DNA of 11,121 bases. Origin: an uncultured Flavobacteriales bacterium (GTDB lineage Bacteria > Bacteroidota > Bacteroidia > Flavobacteriales_E > Vicingaceae). The first letter of the stretch is position 1, and every line of letters starts with the position of its first letter. This document shows positions 1 through 9,100 of the stretch, in pieces. The notes beneath the pieces were generated by a model. That model did not search any database. It was not told where the DNA came from and worked only from the letters and a program-made list of their open reading frames with translations. The stretch covers positions 1 through 11,121 of the forward strand of contig CAJXRL010000072.1 in the NCBI GenBank assembly GCA_913059105.1, given 5' to 3'. Made by a program: the position numbers and the translations under genes.

Positions 1-54
1 TGTTTATTCATGAAGGAATAAAGGTAATCAATGATTTTTATTTAATAAAAGAGC

Positions 55-89
55 AAAAAAAAACCCTAGTAATTTAAAACTAGGGTTTT
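55..89 (-). terminator. Intrinsic terminator of the giant protease gene
   Basis: An 11-bp perfect stem pairs 60-70 with 79-89 (AAAACCCTAGT with ACTAGGGTTTT) around the 8-base loop 71-78. Read on the minus strand, the 3' arm runs into nine T residues (complement of the A run at 55-63). It starts 18 bases beyond the TAA at 108-110, so it fits rho-independent termination of the leftward transcript. In the plus direction only four T follow, so it would be weak there. Positions 1-54 hold nothing I can identify. Confidence 0.88.
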
Positions 90-107
90 GAGTGTAATAA
101 AGGATTG

Positions 108-3100
108 TTATTTAGTTAAGATTAGCTTTCGATTCACCTTTTTCCCATTCAGTTCAATCGATAAGAAATAGATTCCTGAAGCTTGATTCTCTAAATTCAA
201 GAATATCTTATTCTTGTTGGAAAAACTTTCTTGAATCGGAATTTCTTCCCCTATCAAATTGAATAATCTGATAATTGATTTATTTCCGTTCAATTTATTT
301 CCGTCAAATTGAATAATCACTTGACCATTTGAAGGATTTGGGTAAACACTTAAGCCAATTTCAAAATCATTGTTTTCAATGCCGATAGTTCTAACTGTGT
401 CTTGCACAATCTTGATGGTTTTAGGAACTAAAGGAGGAGCAGAAATGGTTGCAATAACACTTCTCTGCACACCAGTTGTGTTTCGAGAATTTGCAGTTGC
501 TTTTATTCGTTGAGTAAATGCTCCATTTTCTGGAGAAATATTTAACCATGTAGCATTCTCGCTAATGTTCCAAGCAGGCATATTCGAACTGATATTAAAT
601 TCTGTAAAATCAGAAGAGTCGGCCCCTACTAAAATTGAATCAGGAGCAACCTGGAAAATTGGATTAGCTTCTTTTTGAGCAATAACAACTGTAATGTTAG
701 AGAACCCATTAGAGCTTCCAATAATGTCGGCATATCGAGTTGTACCGAATATATTTCTTGTTGCTACAAGCGCAGTAATTGATTGCGTTTGAGAACCGGA
801 TGCTGGATTAATTAGCAACCAAGAAGTATTCTCCGTTAATGTCCAGCTATTGGCATTTGATAATACCGAGAACGTTCCTGTACTTCCTTGAACATTATTT
901 ACAAAAACAGTGTCTTTCGAAGAGATGAAAGTTGGAGTGCTTCCATCAATTTGATTAACAATGATTGATCTTGTAACGGCTCCAATTCCATCCACTAAAA
1001 TATTTGCCGTTCTCGTTGCTCCGGTTAAATTGTCAGAAGTTGAAGCAATCGTTACTATTTGGTCATTAATTCCTGAAGTAGTAGAAACACTTAACCAGCT
1101 TGCTGGGTTGGTAATTACCCAAGAAGTGTTACTTGTAATATTTACTGTTTCATTACTTCCTGTTGCGAACCCAAGATTTACCGTTGATGGATTAACTTCT
1201 AAATTGGCAACAAACCCTTGTTGAATAATCCAAACTGTGTCTGTATTGAGTGCACCACCAGTTGTTGAAACTTCAATGTAAGCAAGTCGATCAGTAACTC
1301 CTGGATTAGCATCTACTGTAGCACTAACTGAACCACTTCCTGTTCCACTATTTGGGGTGGCGGTAATCCAACTTGCAGAAGGTGTCGCTATCCACGATAA
1401 GACAGTACTAACGTTGAAAGTAGCTGAACTGCCAAAACCTGACCCCACAGTTAATGTATCTGGTGTAGTAACTAAACCTGCAGTTACAGTATCCTGTATC
1501 ACAATTACCGTATCAGTTAAACTATTTATTGCATCAGCTAATGCTACGTAAGAGACTCTTTGCGTATTTCCTGAATTAGAGGAGTTTGTTGTTAAATTGA
1601 TAGTGCTAATTCCAGTACCAGTACTTTGTGAAAGGGAAAACCAAGGGTCGGCTTCAATACCTGTCCATGTTCCGGTAGCACCAATATTCAATATTCCGGA
1701 ACTACCAGTGGTTGCACCTAAAAGTACAGTGTCTGGAGCACCAATTAATAAAGGAGCAACTCCAGTTTGAAAAACAAAAACAGTATCAAAAAGAGTCCCT
1801 GCAAGATCTTGAACAGCAACATATGTTGCTCTTGGAAGAGCTCCAAGATTCATGCTGTTAGCAATTATGCTTACTGTTTGAGTATCTGTTGTGATTGGTG
1901 GGTTTATTACATTTAACCAAGTAGCGCCTGAAGTGGTCTGCCAAGAAGTTGTTGAATTCACTTTAAATACATCCGAACTGCCCATAGCTTGTGCTAAAGT
2001 AATGTTCATTTTATCTAATGATAATGTTGGGATGTTGATTATAATTGAGGTGTCCTGAACAACCCATATAGTATCATTTGTTGCTCCCAATGTTCCGGTA
2101 ACTAAAACAAAACTTGTTCTTTTTTGGTTGCTTGTATTGTTCTGTACACTAATTAAAGAATTACCATTATTTGATCCTGTCAATGGAGATGGCAAAATCC
2201 AAGATTGATTAGGAGCTAACGTCCAAGATACATTTGAAGTTATACTTGCACTTTGAGAAGGTGCTGCGTTTCCAACAAAAAATAGAGTGTCTGGATTTGC
2301 ATCTAAGAATCTACCCGAAGTTCGTTGAATTACAATTACGGTATCTGCATCTGCTGTCAATGTAGCATTAATAATTAATCGCCCACTTCTTTGTGGTCCA
2401 ATGTTAGCTTGAATGGTCAATAGATTAACAGTAGCATTGCCGCTTCCATTCACAGGACTAGCAATTAACCAAGTCGCATTATCAATAGTTGACCATGAAA
2501 CATTAGAAGAAAGGTTTAAGCCAAGTGTACTACCTGCTCCAGCATTGATGTATACTGTGTCTTGAGGTACATCTAGTGTTATAGTATTAAATGATACGTA
2601 ATTTGCTTCCCATCCGGTTGCATTATTGAATCCATCGCTTATAAATTCTACAAATAAAGTTCCTCCTGTTGAATTAATTACTGGTGGAATTGTTGTTCCA
2701 GAGTATGTTCCAATCAGCGAAGCAGCATTGCTATTTCCATCATAGACGTTCACTACATCGTTAGTTGTTTGCGTATTAAACCTTGAAAAAGTTAAATCAA
2801 TGTTTAAGGCTCCTACAGGTGCAATTAGCCATGAACAATTACTATTTTGAACGTAATTTGCAGTTACTGCACTCCCATCGCTGAAACGTGCGCTAGCAGC
2901 AGTTAAATTTGTAGTTCCAGAACAAGCAGGGATAGGCTGTGTGTTATAAAAAGCTCTCCATCCAGTTGATGTTAAAGACCCATTCGATTTAAAAGTCACT
3001 AGCATATCTCCACCACTAGAAGTAACAACAGGAGGAGCAGTATTTCCAGAAAAAGTACCTAAAATAGCAGCGGCTGAAGTCGCTCCATCGTATACTGTTA

Positions 3101-6100
3101 CTGTATCATTTACTGCTTCTGTATCAAAACCGAAGAAGTTTAATCGCACTGCTACATTCGGTGCTACGGGTTGAATTAACCACTCACAATTGGTATTATC
3201 TAAATAATTTTGTCCATTTGGAGAACCGTCAGTGAAATTCCCATTGTTAGTCGTAAAGGTAGTATTGGGTTGGCAGTAACTACTGGAAGAATTATAAACT
3301 CCTTCCCAGCCAGTACCTACATTTGATGCATCTGTTGTAAATTGTACAAGCATTACCCCTGTGAACGAAGTCGTCGTGTTACCTATATTGGTTCCAAAAT
3401 ATTGACCAATTGGAAATCCTGATCCACTGGCATTATCAAAAACTCGAATTCGATCACCGAAATTGGCAAGGCTAATTCTATTCAAATTAAAACTTATTGT
3501 TGCAGGACTACCTGTAGGTTGAATAAGCCATTCACATGATAAATTATTGTCATAGTTGCCAGATAAAAAACTTCCATCATCAAAAGTTGCCGAAGGTGCC
3601 GTTAGGTTAGTTGTTCCTGCACAACTAACCGAAACCGTAGTTGTATAGTCGAAATCCCAACCTGTGTTGTTGGTTGAACCATCAGTAATAAATTCAACAA
3701 ACATTTGATTACCAGTTGAAGTTACAGCGGCAGGAACCACAGCACCTGTGTACGCTGCTAATCGTGGTGAAGCAGAACTATTTCCATCGTAGATGAATAG
3801 GGTGTCTCCCAAATTACTGACATTGAATGTGTTAAAAGTAGCGGTAATGGATGTAGCTAAAGGTGGCTCAATTAACCAGGAACAACCTAAGTTATCTTGG
3901 TAGTTGATGGATCCACTTCCATCATCAATGTTTCCACTGTAATTAGTTACAGAACGATTACTAAAGCATTGAACGTTTGTTGAAACATAGCTAGCTTCCC
4001 AGCCTGTTAATTCGAAAAATCCGTTAGAAGTAAATTCTACAAAAAGACTATTTCCGGAAGAGTTAATGGATGATGGAACTGTATTACCACTATACGTCCC
4101 AAGTAGTGGAGCACTGCTATTAATTCCATCATAAACTGAAACAAAGTCGCCGTTGTTTTGTGTGTCAAATCGATTAAAGGACAGTGTAATTAATCGAGCT
4201 CCTGCAGATTGAACTAACCAAGAGCAATTCAAATTAGGTGCGTAGTTTGTAGTGGAATTTGTACCATCATCAAATGTTCCACTAGTAGTGGTTAATGTTG
4301 TGGTGCCATTACAAGCTGGTATTGCTTGTGTGCCATAATTAGCTCTCCATCCTGTAGCTGTTGTTGATCCATTTGTTTTAAAGGTTACCAACATGTCTCC
4401 ACCAGATGATAATAGGGCTGGTATTGTAGGATTGTTGCCAGAAATTGTTGCCAGAATAGGGTCACTTGTTGTCGCTCCATCATAAACGGTGACTGTGTCA
4501 TTATTAGCTTCAGTAGCAAATTGGAAAAACTGAATATTTATTGCCACATTTGGAGCGGCAGGTTGAATTAACCAACTGCAATCGGTGTTATCCAAATAGT
4601 TTTGTCCAAAAGGAGAACCATCACTGAAATTTCCATTTGCATTTGTGTACGTTGTTAATGGAACACAAAAAGTAGAAGATGAATTATATGTTCCTTCCCA
4701 ACCCCGATCAGTGCCGGTTGTATTTGTGATAAATTCAATAAACATTGAACCACTGAATGCACTGACTGTGTTGCCAATGAAATTTCCTGTATATTGTCTC
4801 AACAATGTAGCTGTATTATTTGTACCATCATAAATTCTAACTCGATCTCTATTTGTGAAACCTCCTGCATTGCTTAAGTTCAGCGTAGTCATGTCAAAGT
4901 TGATTACCGCAGGGGTGCCCGGAGGCTGTATTAACCAAGTACAATTTAAGTTGTTGTCGTAGTTATTTGTTAAGCTACCATCTTCAATTGTACCTGAAGC
5001 TGCAGTAAGTGTTGTTAATCCTGAGCAACTTGCAGGTATAACTGAAGTGTAGTCAAAATCCCAACCGGTACCGTTCAGTGTTCCGTTAGTAATGAATTCA
5101 ACAAACATTTTACCTGTACTGGCTGTAACAGCAGCAGGAATTGTGTTTCCTGTGACCTTTGTAATTAAAGCTGCTGAATTATTGATGCCATCATAAAAAT
5201 ATAGGGTATCTCCAGAGCTATTGATGTTTAACGTGTTAAATGTTGCTGTAACTGATGCAGCCCTGGCAGGTTCTATCAGCCATGAACAAGATAGATTGTC
5301 TTGGTAATTATTGGCATTACTTCCATCAGCTACGTTACCAGTTGTGTTTATTAAAGATATAAGTGGAAAGCATTGAGAAGTAATTGAATTGTAACTAGCT
5401 TCCCAGCCTGTAAAATTTGTATTGCCATCTGAAGTGAACACCGCAAATAATGATGTTCCACTAGAAACCACCTGCGAAGGGATACTATTTCCTGAAAATA
5501 TGCCTAAAACTGAAGCACTCGAATTGGAACCATCATAAACTGTGACAAAATCAAATCCTCCTTCAGTATTAAATCGATTAAAATCAAGTGTGATTCTTCC
5601 AGCACTTGGTGGTTGAATTAACCATGAGCAATTTAAATTGTCGGAATAATTAGAAGTGGTTGCAGAGCCATCATCAAATGTTCCGCTTGCTGTTGTTAAG
5701 GTTGTATTCCCTGAACAACTTGGAGTTGCAATGTTGTTGTAAATAGCATTCCATCCTGTTGCTGTTGCTGTTCCGTTCGATTTAAAAGTAACCAACATTT
5801 CAGGTCCTGTAGAAACTACGGTTGTAACACCTGTTAGGCTTCCAGAGAACGTGGCAAGAATTGGAGCTGCTGTTGTTGTTCCATCATAAATTGTAACAGT
5901 GTCATTGTTTAACTCCGTAGCAAAACGATTAAATCGTAAGCTGATTACTCGATTTACTAATCCCGTTGGTTGAATTAACCAGTTACAGTCTGAGTTGTCA
6001 AGGTAATTTGAACTTACTTGAGAACCATCGGTGAATGTGCCTGAAGCAGCTTGTAAAGTTGTATTAGGTGAGCAAAAGGTATTTGAACTTGAATAGCTTG

Positions 6101-9100
6101 CGTCCCAACCTGCTCCAGTATTTGTAGCGTTCGAAGTAAATTCTACAAACATGCTACCGCTGTAGGCAATTGCTGGAGATCCGGTATTGTTTAAAAAGAA
6201 ATTACCAATTAAGGTACCTGCAACTGAAGTTCCGTCATAAACTCTTACTCTATCTTGGATGTCGCCCAAGCTGATTGAATTCATGTTGAAGGTAATGCTT
6301 GCAGGAGTCCCTGCCGGCTGAATAAGCCAAGTGCAATTAGCGTTGTTTTGATAATTTGCTGTTCCGCTACCATCGTCAATGTTTCCTACGGCAGCAGTTA
6401 AATTAGTGATCCCTGAACATGCGCCACTTGAAGTGTAAGATGCGTCCCAACCTGCATCGGTTACTGTTCCATTTGTTCTAAACTCTACATACATGGAATT
6501 AGAAGAGGAGGTTAAGTTTGCAGGAATAGAACTCCCACTAAAATTCCCAATTTGAGGAGCGGTGTTATCGATGCCATCAAAAACTAAAACCCGATCACTG
6601 CTAGCTTCTGTAGCGAAGGCCGAAAATGATAAAGTGATTGTTCCACTAGGAGGTTGGATTAACCATGTGCAAAATTGGTTGTTGTTGTAATTGTTTGTCA
6701 TACTCCCATCTGAGAAAGAACCTGTAGCGGCATTTAATGTAGTTGCTCCAGAGCAACCTGCAGTTGAAGTTGAACTGGTATAAAATGCGTCGAATCCTTG
6801 GTCAGTAATACTTCCGTTTGTAATGAAGGTTACAAAAATGCTTCCTGTACTTGATGTGAATGTATTTAGATTGTTGGTTCCTGAAAAGCTTCCTAATACT
6901 GGTGAAGCAGCAGTTGGGCCATCATAAATTGTGATTATATCAGCGCCAATTTCAGTTGCTAAGCTTGTAAGACCAAATGTAATGCTAGCAGCGCCGGCTG
7001 GCTGAATCAGCCATGAACAGTTCTGATTGTTATTGTAATTTGATGTGCCACTCCCATCTGTAAAGTTGTCGCTCGCTGCCGTTAAGGTCGTAGTTCCAGA
7101 ACATGCAGTGCTTGTTACGTAAGATGCATCCCATCCTGCATCTGTAACTGTTCCGTTAGTTCTAAATTCTAAATACAAAGAATTAGAAGTTGAGGTTAGG
7201 TTTGCCGGAATAGAACTTCCACTGAAATTCCCAATTTGCGGAGCAGTATTGTCAACTCCGTCAAAAACTAAAACCCGGTCGCTTCCCGATTCGGTAGCAA
7301 ATGCAGAAAATGATAAAGTAATTGTTCCACTTGGTGGTTGAATTAACCAGGAGCAAAACTGATTGTTGTTGTAGTTATTAGTTGTGCTACCATCTGAAAA
7401 TGAACCTGAAATAGCGGTTAAAGTAGTTGCTCCTGAGCAGCCTGCGCTTGTTGTTGTGCTTGTGTAAAATGCGTCAAACCCTTGATCGGTAATACTGCCG
7501 TTTGTAATGAACGTTACAAAAATGCTTCCTGTACTTGACGTGAAAGTATTGAGACTGTTGGTTCCTGAAAAACTTCCAAGTATTGGTGAAGCTGCCGATG
7601 GACCATCATAAACTGTGATTCTATCAGCGCCTATCTCTGTTGCTAAACTTGTTAAGCCAAATGTTATGCTAGCTGCTCCAACTGGCTGAATTAACCAGGA
7701 ACAATTCTGATTGTTATTGTAATTTGATAAACCACTACCATCTGAAAAGTTATCATTCGCTGCTGTAAGTGTAGTTGATCCAGAACAAGGAGTTGAAATT
7801 GAATTGGTGATGTATGAGGCATCGAATCCTGGCCCAGTTATGGTTGCATTAGATTTGAATTGCACATACATTGCATTTCCTGAGGAAGTTAAATTTGCAG
7901 GTATAGCATTACCACTAAACCTGCCAATTAGCGGTGCAGTAAGATTCATTCCATCATAAACGGTAACTGTATCATTAATCGCTTCAATGTCAAAAGCAGA
8001 AAAGCTAAGCGTTACAGTTCCTGCTGTTGGTGTAATCAGCCATGCACAAGTTTGATTGTTAACATAATCTAATCCTGCTCCACTACCATCGTCAAAAGAT
8101 CCTGTATTTGCTGTTAATGTTGTAGAAACAGAACAGGGTGGGCCTGGAACTTGACCAAAATCAAAACTTACAGAACCTCCAACGGTTTCTACAATATTTC
8201 TAATTTGTAAACCGGTGTTACCTAATAAATAGTTTTGTGCACTTGGATTGGTAAGATCATCGAACGTTGTTCGAGTTGATGTTCCTGGAAACAAATCACC
8301 AGCATCGCCTCGATTAACTTCATTATCCAAGTCGTTGTTTCCATCAGCTTCTTCTAAATCGACACCTTTTAAGTTTTCATCTGCATTAACTCGATTACCT
8401 GAGGAATTTGTTTTGGTTGTGTTAATGTGCCAGATAGCTAATCCATGTCCTGGTAAGTCAGAATCTCTTGCAAGTAATTGTCTGTTCTCAATTAAAAAGT
8501 ACTCATTGCTTAATGGAGTATTGATTCTAAAAAATTCATCTGGGGTCGTACTTGCTGGGGCTAAAGAATAAATTCCTGTTTGACCTAATGTCAACATTTG
8601 TGGAGTATCCCAACCCAAATCTTCCTTGCACCATGCTGAAAATCCTGAAGGTCTGTTTGAGCCTCCTGAATATGCCCCTCCTGCCATTAAACACCAATTT
8701 CCAATGCCTTCGGAATCTCCATTAGTATTGTCTGTGTCGTACAAATCCGGTAATCCAAGGTTATGCCCGAATTCATGGCAGAAAACTCCGATTCCTGAAA
8801 TTGAGTTGTTGGTTGCACTTCTAGTTTCAGGGTTAATCATGTAGTCGTTGATGCTAACTCCATCATAAAATGCGGATCCTGAAAACCCTGGTTGAAAATT
8901 GTTCAATACCCAACGATGAGACCAAATGTATTGAGTTTGACTTCCTATTTCTGCTCCCGGACCTGAATGAATTGCTAAAATTCCGTCTACGCTTCCGTCA
9001 GAATCATTATCATATAAACTATAGTTTGTTCCTGCAACTTCAGCTGCATCAACGGCTTCTCTTACTAAGTTTGAAGCTCGTACGTATCCACTGTCTCTTC

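Larger units (their letters stand above)
2583..8135 (-). repeat. Sixteen tandem CUB domains (residues 542-2392)
   Basis: Each repeat of about 112-119 residues begins with Cys, has a (F/I)xDGS turn, a second Cys about 30 residues later in NCSWLIQP, then D-x-V-x-V-Y-D-G, F-S-G, and ends with GW(D/E)ASY or similar. First cysteines are at residues 542, 658, 774, 886, 1002, 1114, 1229, 1348, 1463, 1578, 1698, 1816, 1931, 2046, 2162 and 2279. Every repeat keeps only these two cysteines; the second disulfide of classical four-Cys CUB domains is absent throughout. An acidic residue about five positions before the D-x-V-x-VYDG motif resembles the calcium site of calcium-binding CUBs. The role is probably binding of proteins or glycans and spacing of the protease from the surface; this is inferred from the fold family. 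Confidence 0.93.

Noticed and set aside
1..54. End of a neighbouring gene at the left edge
   Set aside because: The stretch is AT-rich, short and stop-rich in most frames; no coding pattern can be supported.
961..1551. Short plus-strand open frames within 961-1224 and 1357-1551
   Set aside because: They lie opposite the BACON repeats and are antisense shadows of the giant gene; no signal peptide, start context or recognisable domain supports them.
4645..4833. Plus-strand open frame of 62 codons inside the CUB array
   Set aside because: It is antisense to CUB10-11 with no independent evidence of coding.
2583..8135. CRISPR-like or transposon repeats, suggested by regular recurring DNA words such as those for NCSWLIQP
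   Set aside because: The period is about 340-350 bases, the copies are diverged, the frame is unbroken and the repeats encode CUB domains.
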